NCBI GenBank assembly: GCA_963573385.1
Contig: CAUYLG010075725.1
Location: 52,328-116,327 of the forward strand
DNA from: Cacajao melanocephalus
Taxonomy: Eukaryota > Chordata > Mammalia > Primates > Pitheciidae
DNA length: 64,000 nt
Reading direction: 5' to 3'
Below, piece after piece: positions 22,918 to 34,020 of the stretch. A model generated the notes under the pieces. It had not been told where the DNA came from. It searched no databases and saw nothing but the letters and a program-made list of their open reading frames with translations. The translations under genes were made by a program, and so were the position numbers. Position 1 is the stretch's first letter. Every line of letters starts with the position of its first letter.

Positions 22918-23540
22918 TGTTGCTGGGTTTCAGGGTGCAGGGGAGCGCTCAGCTCCCCTGAGAGGATGTTTTTCCAGGCTCTCCTCGGTCTCCCACTCAC
23001 CCAAGAATGGGAGAGGGGACCACGGCGGATACACTCGTAAGAAAATATTGAACCCCAGAGTTTTTTGCAGAAAAGTGATTTATTTAGGTAGAGAGAAAAA
23101 GAGAGAGAAACAGCTAGCTCTCACACTGAGAAGGAAAAGCCACTCTCACACTGAGTGAGAAAGGTTCCCAGAGGGGGAAAACCAAGAAGGAAAGCCCCTC
23201 TCACACTGAGTGAGAAAATTCAGAAAGGTAGAATCAGGAGAGGAAAAAGCAGCTTCCACGAGAGTGGAAGGGAACCCTGGAGGAGGAAATCTACCCAGAT
23301 AAGAGAGACAGGGACTTTTAACCTGGCAGGAATTCCCACCTTCTCTAAGCCCCCGGCCAATGAAAAGTGTTCCTTTAAACTTCCGCTGGAGTGATTGATT
23401 TTTGCTCCTTTCCTGCCCTCGTGAAAATTAAAACGAAGACCTTTAAGTCTCCTGGATGGAGAGGGGAGGGGGGCATTGGGAAGTTCTTGCCCTTGAAACT
23501 ACGCCCCCTTGTGGACACAGGAAGATAATACATTCCTTCA
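22918..23540 (-). mobile_element. Solo LTR, 623 bp, with GTTAG target duplication
   Basis: Plus strand reads TGTTGCTGGG...CATTCCTTCA between GTTAG repeats at 22913-22917 and 23541-23545. Orientation is inferred as minus: an AATAAA lies on the minus strand at 23084-23079, about 160 bp before the LTR end, and TTTAAA/TTAAAA boxes lie upstream of it. Inside, CTCTCACACTGAG occurs three times (about 23118-23205) with AAGGAAA spacers, a small internal repeat array. CpG-containing and clearly richer in GC than the surroundings. Same orientation as CAMK4. ERV family not assigned; no internal viral genes remain. Confidence 0.85.
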
Positions 23541-23748
23541 GTTAGCAGTCCCTAATTATTATTCCATTTCACAAATCAGACAATGTTGATATTAGATGTC
23601 ATTATGCTATGACCACTATAAAAGAAAAAAGCTAAAACTAATTTAATTATGACAGCCCAGAGTTATGGCTGCAAGATGCATCTTGATTGCAGAGATGTTA
23701 AGATGTGAAAGACCATGCACTTTAACAGCAATTAAAAACAGCAACATT

Positions 23749-24069
<321 letters not shown>

Positions 24070-24179
24070 CTACACATTAGCACTTTCTAAGTTACAAATT
24101 AATTTCAGTTTCTGTCATTTCTGTTTCTACTCAGTAGCCTCTTAAATAGGCCCCAGGCCTCTAGCCTTATTCCTCTTCA

Positions 24180-24350
24180 GTCCTCCTCCATTCTACTACT
24201 GGAATAATCTTTCCAGAATGGAAATCTGACCACAACCCTCCCCTATGCTCTCTATCCCCATGACGGTGAGAAGAATCCAGTTTCCTCAGCATGTCAAGTG
24301 AGACCATGTGCCATCTTGCTCTTCTTCTTCCTGTCTTATATCCTTTTGTC
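24180..24350 (-). mobile_element. L2 fragment, antisense
   Basis: TTTCCAGAATGGAAATCTGA, then ACCCTCCCCTATGCTCTC and TTTCCTCAGCATG, follow the reverse complement of the L2 3' region. Ancient and diverged. Confidence 0.6.
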
Positions 24351-24949
24351 TTCCCTTTTATACCTAGGAGTATCAGATTCACTGAGTTTAGCATGCTTTT
24401 CTTTTTATTTATATCACCTCCTCCAGTTTTCTGAGGAACAAGGTTTTAGTCATTAAGGAATTCAATATAATCACCATCTCTCATGGCATACATATCACAT
24501 TCTTTTTTATTCCATCCTGGACTCATTGGAAGCTAGCTTTTTCTACTCCTAAACCTAATATGTGCTTTGTGGTTTATTCACATACATGCCTATCTAGACC
24601 AGAGTTTGCAAGCAGCCATCTCCTACGTTGATTCCACCTTACAGTTATATCTTGCATACAAAATGTTTAGACAGTTTTTTTTTAATTGGATGTCAACATT
24701 AACAACAGGCACATTTTACATTTTAAGCAAACCAAGCCTAGAAATATAGAAGCAGCATTCCTGGATAACCACGATCAGCTGAAAGTTTCAGTAGCTGCCT
24801 CATCAAAACTGGACATGATTTCTACAGCGTGTCAGGGGTCCCAACAGTCCTCATGATTTTAAAGATATCTTCTCACTCAGCTACAATACGGGCCTGCCCT
24901 CTATCAGCAACGGAATTAGCAATTTTCTTTACACACTGGGAACTCGTCA

Positions 24950-25048
24950 CATTCACAGAGTATCCTATTAATCTATGTCCCTGGTGCCTAGCACACAGCC
25001 TGGAATATATAACTAGAGCTTGAGAAATGTTTTATGAATTGAATGGAG
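24950..25048 (-). mobile_element. L2 3' end, antisense
   Basis: CTATGTCCCTGGTGCCTAGC, then ACACAGCCTGGAATATA and GAAATGTTTTATGAATTGAA, match the L2 3' terminus (CCCAGCGCCTAGCACAGTGC...AATGTTTGTTGAATGA). Confidence 0.75.
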
Positions 25049-25049
25049 A

Positions 25050-25215
25050 AATCCAATATAATCATCACAACAACCCAGCCAAAAGGCAAGGAATATTATG
25101 ATACACAGCTGGTAAAGAAACCACAGTTTGGGCAGTTAATGTCTTATTCAAAAAGACATAGTTAATGAGGGGAAGAGCTGATACCGAATCCAAGACTCTG
25201 CTCTGTCTCAGGCCT
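25050..25215 (-). mobile_element. MIR SINE, antisense
   Basis: ATAATCATCACAACAACCCA, CAGCTGGTAAAGAAACCACA and CAGTTAATGTCTTATTC, then GAGCTGATACCGAATCC, follow the reverse complement of the MIR core. Confidence 0.65.
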
Positions 25216-25314
25216 TCTCACTAACACATGCTGTCTCTTGTGGAAGTCTATCTAGACAGGTCATGAAAATGTAATGCTTTTTTCAATTGTTAAATTAATC
25301 ACTACTACTAGTAG

Positions 25315-25506
25315 AACAATCTTTCTAGAATAGAAATCTGACCCCACCATTACAGAGCATATTGTACATTGCCTTGTATTATAGTTAATTGTATGCATGT
25401 GTCTCTCCAGTGTGACTTGAGGGTGAAGGCCTGTGACAAGCTAGTGCCTTTCATATAGTAGACCTGGAATATTGGCTTGTAGAATTAAAATAAATTGAAT
25501 GAATAA
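25315..25506 (-). mobile_element. L2 fragment, antisense
   Basis: TAGAATAGAAATCTGACCCC, CATTGCCTTGTATTATAGTT and GAGGGTGAAGGCCTGTG, then AAATTGAATGAATAAC, fit L2 3' sequence in reverse complement. Confidence 0.55.
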
Positions 25507-28500
25507 CTCTTTGCTCCTTACCATTTCTATCATAACAATGTCTTAAATCCTATAAGAAAGGAAGAAAAGGGAGGAAGGGAGGGGAGAAGAATATTATAAA
25601 AGAAAAATAAAAATACAATGAAGAGTCCACTTATACCTACTTACTCTTTTTCATCTTTGTCAACAGTATTTGCCATCATAATACTGATAAAATTATTACT
25701 GTTTCTAATCTATTTAGATTTTAAGGTGTTACCTTCATTATCCTCATACTCAATCTGTCAGCTCTGCCAGATATTTGTATTTGTTTCCAGGAGGTTATAG
25801 CCAGCTCCCTCTATATTAATGCAATTATCTGATTCTTTCATTAAGGCCCAAAGTGACATTAGTGACATTTCATTACAATTTAAGAGACACTCTTAGAATT
25901 AGAAGTGGCACTGCTTTCTTGGACAGTGTTGTTCAAGTTGAATTGCCTTGGACTGATATCAGAGCTTGGTATTTCCAGTTTGTTAGTTCCTCCACCTCCA
26001 ACCCCACCTTCTACCCCAAAATAATATCTCCTTTCTCTCTCTTCTTAGATAATAAAGTCGTTAGGAAATAAAACAACTGTTTTGCATGGCTATGTTATAG
26101 CAGTCAGTCTTAAGAGAGTCTTATACTTTATAAACAGTATTGAATGAGCCTCACTTTACTCATCTCAGTAAAAAGAAACCACATCTGGGATATTTTTACC
26201 TGACAAGTTCTGGGACAGGCCCAGGAGTACTATATAGCCGCATGGATCATAAAGAATTGTGATTCAGCTAGCCAACTTTAAATCCAAGTATGGAAAGTTT
26301 GAGCACCTTTTTCGGGCTATTACTTAGTAAGCCATTTTGTGTCATAGATAACACACTTCCTCCTAATGCATTTACTAAATCAGGCAATATACTTCCACAA
26401 AGCAACCACTATTATTTATAACTACCTTCTTGCCGTAAATAAAAAGCTAAGATATAAAGGGATTAAGCAACTTGGGTAAATTAAATCAAGTGTTTCCATT
26501 TTCTTCAAGTGTAGTACAAATCTACTTTTCTTTTTTAGCAACCTAACTTTATATATTCTACTAAAAAATAGCCTTTTAATACTGTTTTTCTTTTCTTTAC
26601 TTTTTTTTTTTTTTTTTTTTTTACATATTACTCCACCAGCTTTAGGATTCTGAATTTATTTGAAAACAAGAAGTAAAATTCGCATTCAGACAATACAGGG
26701 CCTGTTGTTCAAAAATTATTAAAATTTCAACATGGCCATGGCAGAGCATTAAACCAAGTGCAGAGCCCTTTTGAGCACAGGAATCTGTGGGGCTATACAG
26801 GACACATGCCCATGAAGCTGGTCCTGACCACAGGCAAATCATTTGACCTACTTGACCATTAGCTTGCTCATCTATAAAGTGAGGAGCATAATCACATTAT
26901 AAGGATCACGTAACTTCAAACTCTTTGTAGTTTCTGAAACATGTTAAAAATATAAGTTTGTGTTACAATTATTGGCTGAGGCACATTTATTTATTTATTT
27001 ATTTAACAACTGCTGTATTATAAAACACTTTCTACAGGCCAAGCCTGAAGGAATGAGTATTGCTTATTTCCCTAGGAAAACTCAAATTCTTTCTTAAAAC
27101 AACAGGCTTTACCATGATTGTGTATCAACTGTGTACTCAGGGTAGTTAACAATAATATTCTCCTTGAAATAAGAGTTAACTATATAGATCTAACTAGGCA
27201 CAAATGGGTGCCTTATACTAACCTAAGCTGCTTTAAATCACTATGTAATGTAACTCTGAAATTTGACATTCATTTTTTAGCAGATTCCAGTCCTTGCATT
27301 GGCCAGACCTCTAGATTCTGGGAAGAAATTCTCCTAGCACTTGTTTCTTATCAGATGCATTAATATTTAATCCCTCTTACAGATATCAGAAGCCTAAGGT
27401 CTCTTCAGTTCTAAGCCCATGTCCTTTATATATTTCTTTAATGCCTTTTCAGTAGTTTTCCTGCATTTTGTTTTTGGGTCAAAAACAAGGAGAGAAACTT
27501 GAACCAGCTAGAAATTTCAAGATGAATTCCTATGTGCTCTGGATCCTCCAAACATATTAGGATACAACTACAAAACCAACTCAGTTTTTAGTGTAGAGGT
27601 CAAATGTCTTTACTCCTTGTTCTGGTTTTGTTCTCAACCAGTTTTTCAGAGAACATTTAAATAGCTATGAAACAGGTTAGAATATTGCTATTCCTATTCT
27701 TGAAAATGCAATATTAATTGAAATTATGGATTGCTTGCTCCTGGTGATTTATCAATGCCAGGAAAGCACTGAGACACTATGGCCTCCTATCCCTTTTTTC
27801 TTGTAGTATAACCACAGTGTCACCTGAGAAAACTCTTTTTTAAAACAAGTGATTTAAACAAATAATGGAGTTGCAGGTCAAACATGACACTATCTCTACG
27901 CCTGTAAAGGGGCCTTTTCTGTGCATCTTCATGCTCTTCAAACATCCATTTAAAGCTAAGGGTCCAGTCCTCAGAGCTGCAGGAAGATCAATCACTCAAC
28001 ACCTATCAAAAGCTCAGAGTTAAAAGAAGAAGTCACCTCAGGTGTTCTCATCTTCAGAAAGAAAAAGAAGGAAAAGGAGGTTACAACTCAAAGCATGTTT
28101 GCAAATGTCAGTTTGAGCGTCCTGGGCAAATGTCTGCAGAGTGAGACTAAATGGTAGAGAACAGTTAAGTGGGACGGCGGTGATCACAAAGTACCTCAAA
28201 CTGAAACAGCAAAGGCTGGTCATAGAAAAAGAACTGAGCCGATCCTTTATCTTTCCTAGGGGACTGGCAACATTTCCCCTGTTACTGTGGAGTAAGAATG
28301 GCCAAGGGAGGCTGGAGAAAAAGGATTAGAGTATTAGGCCACATGTCAGGGCTTTGATGTGATTAGAAATTATTGGAAAGCCCTTGAGAGAATGTCAATT
28401 TCCTCTTTATTATTGGTAATGTTTGCTTGGGTCATGAAATAATTTGAGTTCTCCAAAAATGCAATCTTGAATGAATAAAATGTCATGGTCTGTTTTGCTT

Positions 28501-30804
28501 CCTGCATTAATTAAAAATAGCATCAAATTATTACCTAGAGAACCAAACAAAATGATAAACTCTTCTATGCCCTGTTTAACTTCAATCCTAGAATTCCTAC
28601 CTGCCTCTGAAGAAAACAGAGGATTGTGGCTGTGGCATTGCAGCCCTTTGCAATATCTCAGGTGACAATTACCTAGCAGAAGAAGCTGCCACTGGCTGCA
28701 GCCTGGGGAAAACTGAGAATGAGCCTTTTCAACAAAATGTGGCAGAATTTGTCTAAATATTGCCAAACAGAAAATCACTTTTTCCAAGCTAATACTTACT
28801 TAGCTCCTCCTACGCACATTGGGAAAAAAGAATTAGAAAGTTTAAGTCTTAGAGGAAAAGAGATTAAGAATGAGGTTTAGAGTTTCTTTATATGCAAAAA
28901 AAAAATGAAGATCATAATCTTCAACAACTAAGATAGTCATGATGATTAAATTAGATATTTTATGTGAAAGGTCCTACCCCACTGCCAGACACATAAATGA
29001 AACTAAATGAATTTTAATTTTCTTCTTTCTTCTTTATCTGATTTCAGAATTCCAGGTGAAAACTAACCTAATCAGAGAGACAAGAAATCATTAATAAATG
29101 AGCTTGTCTGTGTTCCGTTCCCCACCTACAATATTAGTATTTCAAATTAATCTGTATGAATCAATACTCATTAAACTGCACCAGGCAAATGGTACAGAAA
29201 ATTAAAATAGCTCACTATTCTCTCCTTTATCAATTGAAAAGCTAATGCTACCAAATGTTTCTAACTATCTGTGCAGGCAATGATTTTTCCCACTGATAAA
29301 TTTTGAGGAGAAAATAAAACCTTTTAATTAACAGTTTTCTTCTTAAATAACTCTGCCAAAAGCACACCCAATTGCACATACAGTTCAAATAAAGTATGGA
29401 AAACTTTTCCAGCTAATTCACAGCAATAAACAAGGTAACAGTATGTTTACCAGGAAACCAAGTGTCTTTGACAAAAATAGCCATGTAGAACCATAATATG
29501 GTAACTATTTGATCATGTCATCTTGCTATTGTAATATCTTATCTTTGATAAGATACTTTTTTATATCAAATCCATCTATCTCAGAAATTACATTTCATCA
29601 TCTAAATTGATATGATCTACTCTTCAAAATGTCAACATTAACAAAGCCTTTGTAGTTGTTTCTGGAGTATTTTAAACAACAATAAAACTCCCATATTGGT
29701 AAATGTCAGCTTCCTTCATTTTAATTGTCACTATAAAGACACAAATGGTATTTTCAACATATTAACAAGACGTGTTTGATGGTTGTAATGGCTTTCAATC
29801 ATATTCAAGACGAGAAATGAAACAAAAAATTACATCAGGGTATATCATTATATTGACGGGAATTAATTAAATGGTTCATTAGCATCTGCAGATTTTTAAC
29901 TATCAGCTTCTTAAAGTTCTAAAAATACTAGAAAAATATTCTGAAAAGATTTTGAAGTATTTTTGTTCCTTTTCTGAATTAAAGGCACTGTCAAATTTAT
30001 CAGTTAATTATAAAGCAACCTTTCGAAATGTAAAATGTGGGTTATGGGGCAAAGAAAGAACAATATATGCACTGTTGTAAAACTGAGTTGTAATATGTGC
30101 TTTATTAATAAACAGATTTGCAGATCCATGATTGCAAAAATGTTGGAACTGTATTAAAACATGACTTTCCATTCTATGGATATGCTGTTGGTCAAGTCTT
30201 GCCTGCATTTAAACAATGATGAAGAAAGTGAGTCTTCAGAAGTAGTTCCAAGAGCACAGAAAAGTATCACTAACTCTTCATCAAAGTTACGCAGCCTAAG
30301 ACTAACAAAATCCTATACTTAAACTCAACTCTAGGTACCAACCATATCTTATATATTAAATAAATACAATCCCCAAATGTCACCGTTTTTAATAATGTAT
30401 TACTTTTTCAATTACTTTCTATTACACTTTTGGGAAGTGGCTTCTACAGAAAAAAAAAATTGTCCTAACAGAGACAAAGACACACATTTAAGAATACTAA
30501 CATTCACTATAAAGAAGATTCTACTTCTATAATTTGACATATCCATACAAATTTTGCAAAAAAAAATTACTGAAATGGACAATCAATTCACTTATCAGAC
30601 ATCACTTAAAACAGCATATATTAAAGTTAAGTCCAATTTCATTGGCTTCCTTTCTGACTCCACAACAGTAAAACATATAAGCACTAAGTAGCTATGTCTG
30701 TACTCTGGGCATTCTCTGGAAATCCTTACAGATGAAATTCACTTAAAGAAAGTTTTTTTTTTTTTGATAATTCAAATGAAAAAGTACAAATAGCCAATTT
30801 ATAT
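25507..30804. other. Intron, repeat-poor single-copy sequence
   Basis: No gene or confident interspersed repeat. It holds a T22 run (26601-26622) and a short (TTTA)n (26985-27004). Open frames such as 28410-28787 (minus, 125 codons) have no recognisable domain and no splice or promoter context. Confidence 0.55.
26601..26622. repeat. Poly-T run (22 nt)
   Basis: Homopolymer with no Alu or L1 body attached on either side, so it is not simply a retroelement tail. Confidence 0.9.
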
Positions 30805-30985
30805 TGCGTTCTACACTCTAGGCACTATATTGATCACTTTGCACACATTATTTTGTAACAATAATCTATCATAACAGAAGATAAGAAGATTGAGGTTAGG
30901 AGACCTAAAGGAACATGACCAAGGTCACAAAGCTGACATGCAGCGAGAGGAAATATTGAATTCTGATCTGGGCTGACTGTTTCTA
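30805..30985 (-). mobile_element. MIR SINE, antisense
   Basis: CTACACTCTAGGCACTATAT, GAACATGACCAAGGTCACAA, then AAAGCTGACATGCAGCGAG match the MIR reverse complement. Confidence 0.7.
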
Positions 30986-31045
30986 ACAGACCTTTCAATA
31001 GAGGGAAAAAAAATAATCTCAAGTTTTAAATCTGTTAGTGAAGAG

Positions 31046-31272
31046 ACTCCCACATAAAGAACACTGAGAATATTTAGCTTGGCTGCTCTGTGGAGTAGAA
31101 GCATTTTTGTTATCATAACTGGGAGTGAGACAGAGCTGCTACTGACATCTCTTAGGCAGAGGGCAAGGATATTTCGAAACATCCTGCCATGTACAGGATG
31201 ACCCCTTATCCCACACAGCAAAGAATTATTGCTCCAAAATGCAAGTAGTGCTGAGTTTGAGAAACCCTGGCT
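31046..31272 (+). mobile_element. MER20-like hAT-Charlie element
   Basis: TTTTGTTATCATAACTGGGA, GCTACTGACATCTCTTAGGC, CATCCTGCCATGTACAGGAT and ACACAGCAAAGAATTATTGC, then GTTTGAGAAACCCTGG, follow the MER20 consensus in order to its terminal repeat. Nearly full length (about 220 bp). Confidence 0.8.
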
Positions 31273-31861
31273 TAAGTTGAGACCTACCCAATTTAAAAAT
31301 CACAAACTATTGAGGAACACAGGGTACCCAGAATAGAAGGGGCATCTTTTTGGTGTAGTGAAAGTTCTCAAATCCTTCACACTTAGGTTAAGTTAAAGTT
31401 GCTTTGAGTTAAAAAGTTTTAACTCTGGAAGGAAGTTAGTTTTAATCATATTTACCCAAAGACAAAAAAAGAGGGCCCCATTAAAAAGTGAAGCCTGCAA
31501 AATGTACCCTGTAGCCAGTGCTCCAAAGATTATCCCAGAGAAGAAAGCAGATGAGCATAGGGGCTCTCCACTAACAAATCACATTAATCAATGGAGAGTT
31601 GGCCTCCAGTTCATTCCTACTCTGTTTCAAACTCAGAGACATTTCTGAGTTTCCTGGATTGTTCCAGAAGACTTAGAAGGCACAGCCTAAAGAATCCTAT
31701 TTAATTTGTGGATGAAGTATCATTCATTTGTATCTTGAAATTTCTGGCTGCTGCCAGAAACTTCAGAATATTCAGAAAGAAGTCAAGGAAGCCTCTGGAT
31801 ATACTGACTTCAGTCTGCTGGAATCCTAAAAAACATGCAAATTCAGGTCTCTTGGAACACA

Positions 31862-32112
31862 ATAATAACTAACACCTAGCATGCAGTTACTCACAACCAG
31901 GCTTTGTGCTATGCTCCTCACAGGCAACTCCTCACAGGCATTATCTCATTTCACTCTCAGAACAACATTATAAGCTAGCTATTTAATGCTGATTTTATAG
32001 ATGAAAAGAGTGAAGCACAGTGAGGTTACTGACTTGCTCAAGGTCGTACGACTAGTAAGAGGTAAATCTGGAACTTGAAGCCAGTTCTCTCTAATATTAA
32101 AGTCTGTGCCTA
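31862..32112 (-). mobile_element. MIR SINE, antisense, near full length
   Basis: ATAATAACTAACACCTAGCA, GGCATTATCTCATTTCACTC, TTATAGATGAAAAGAGTGAA and GACTTGCTCAAGGTCGTACG, then CTAGTAAGAGGTAAATC, cover almost the whole MIR in reverse complement. Confidence 0.88.
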
Positions 32113-33734
32113 TAACCACCATGAAATCTGGCTTGTTTGGTGATCCCTCAAACCCATATTCTCTGAGTACCTATTAAGAGTCCTCCACTTTGGTCTTAAG
32201 GTCCTAGCATTCAGCTGCACAGGAAGTATTTGGGCCAGGTTGCAGGGTGCATCACCTCACAATGAAATAGAGGTATTTCTTTGAATGAATAAGCTCCTTG
32301 TATGAAAACTCATAACTAGAAAATCAAGAATTTGCTTTCCTTCAAAGAAAAAAGGACTAACATTTCTAGAATGGAACTCTATCTCATATTTTTAGTTCTT
32401 CAACTTTTCTAAAAAATGACGTAACTGTTTTTCTACACATACCAGGAGATCTGACAGCTAAAAAATACCAAAGAAACAAAAACAAAAGCCAAACAGCAAC
32501 AACACAACATCACCTCACTGCTACTGAAGACTGGGAAGACTGACAAATTACCCATATTGATTCTCTCCTGGAATAAGACCAAATATGACAGCAAACACAG
32601 CTGGTTTTATATAATATTTATGATTGTCCCTGAGAAACAAGAAATTTGAGAACAATTTGATGTCTTTGAGGAAAAAATGCCTTTTACAAATTTATGAAGG
32701 CTTTAAGAAAATTCCCATGAAAAGCAAAGAATCCTCCAACTTTCCTTCGATGGCAGCTCTGCCAAATGAACAGAGGGTGTGAGGCCAGCTCTGGACAGCC
32801 TAGATGGTCCCCTACATGCCTGTGGAGGTCACAAACTGTCCAGAACAACCTGGCCTCAATCCATTACTTAGGCTTTGTACCCTCTCCTGCACCCACCTTC
32901 CTTCTAAAGAAAGAATGGGGCCCATCAACATATCGTCTATTTAGAGTTTTTCATACAAAGATCAATTATTCTTCAAACAGAAATCCCAGAGGTACAAGGC
33001 ACACTGCAGTGAGCTAATACAAGCACTCTCTCTCTCAGCAAGTCTTCTCTAAGGACAGCCACCGTGCGGGTGGTGACTGCCACATGGCAGCAGGCAGCCC
33101 CTCCATCTGCCAGTTTTAGAAAATCTAAGGAAGAGAAACTAGAATTTTTTTTCTTTTTGTTTTGGACCTAACTACAACCTTATGCCAGATAAACTGATGC
33201 CACATTCCCTTGCAGTAAAACAGCAGGGGTGAGAGGAGGCTTTGGTTTTAAGTTTTTACTTTCACCCAGGTAATGCTTTCACTATAAAAAGATTGATGAC
33301 AGCCAGACTCTGAAAATAAGCTCCACTAATTAAGGAGCTTATTTTTATTTTGAATTTTTATCTAAATTCAAATATATTATACCAGTGTTCTTAGAATGGA
33401 TATGTGTGAGATCTGTTACGTGTCTGTGAAAATGATCCTCACCACTGCCGTCAGATGAACACAGCTAAGGCGACTCATCATCCCCACAGCCCAGAGAGCT
33501 AGAGAAAGCAGCTCAAATGAACATAAATATATGTTTCATGTACTCAAAAAGAAACATATTCACAATTCTTATCATAGTTCTACTACTATTTTAAAAAGCC
33601 AATACACTTTTTATAATTCAGTAGAATTTTCCTTAAGGGAATAGCTCAGAACATATCATTAATCTTAAAGCTGTACTGTGTTCAGTATGACAGGGATTAT
33701 CGAAGCATGAAAAGTAGTACTAGCTGTCATTTTT
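32113..33734. other. Intron, single-copy
   Basis: No gene or repeat recognised. A small island richer in G+C at 33055-33115 (GCCACCGTGCGGGTGGTGAC) stands out from its AT-rich surroundings. Confidence 0.5.
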
Positions 33735-34020
33735 TGTTGAGGAGTTCCTATGTACTAAGTGCCAAGCTCAGCATCTACCTATATACCTCTCTGAGCCATC
33801 TTCCACTCTGCTGTCAAAGTATGCTTAAGTCTTAAAGCGCATTTTGCCATCTTCTTTTTAAAACCTTTCAATAACCCCCAATTGCCAATGTATACAATTC
33901 AGATTTCTTAGGATGACTTATAAGGCCATCTATCAGATGGCTCATGCCTTCTTTGCCATTAGTGCCTGTAACAACTTCAAGCCTGACTGAACTTCTGTCA
34001 ACCAACTACCTAGCATCTCA
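33735..34020 (-). mobile_element. MIR and L2 relics, antisense
   Basis: 33735-33790 (CCTATGTACTAAGTGCCAAG) resembles MIR or L2. 33855-33935 (AAAACCTTTCAATAACCCCC, GATGACTTATAAGGCCATCT) resembles antisense L2. Strongly diverged. Confidence 0.5.

Noticed and set aside
23118..23205. Spaced CTCTCACACTGAG repeats resembling a small CRISPR-like array
   Set aside because: Vertebrate LTR context, only three units, uneven spacing and no cas genes.
22910..23394. Two adjacent open frames (82 and 79 codons) with basic composition
   Set aside because: Both lie in the solo LTR at 22918-23540, which is non-coding; the basic residues come from its AG-rich array.
28410..28787. 125-codon minus-strand open frame, in CAMK4 orientation
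   Set aside because: No recognisable domain, no convincing splice acceptor and donor framing it, and no CAMK4 residues. Length is within chance for 64 kb in six frames.
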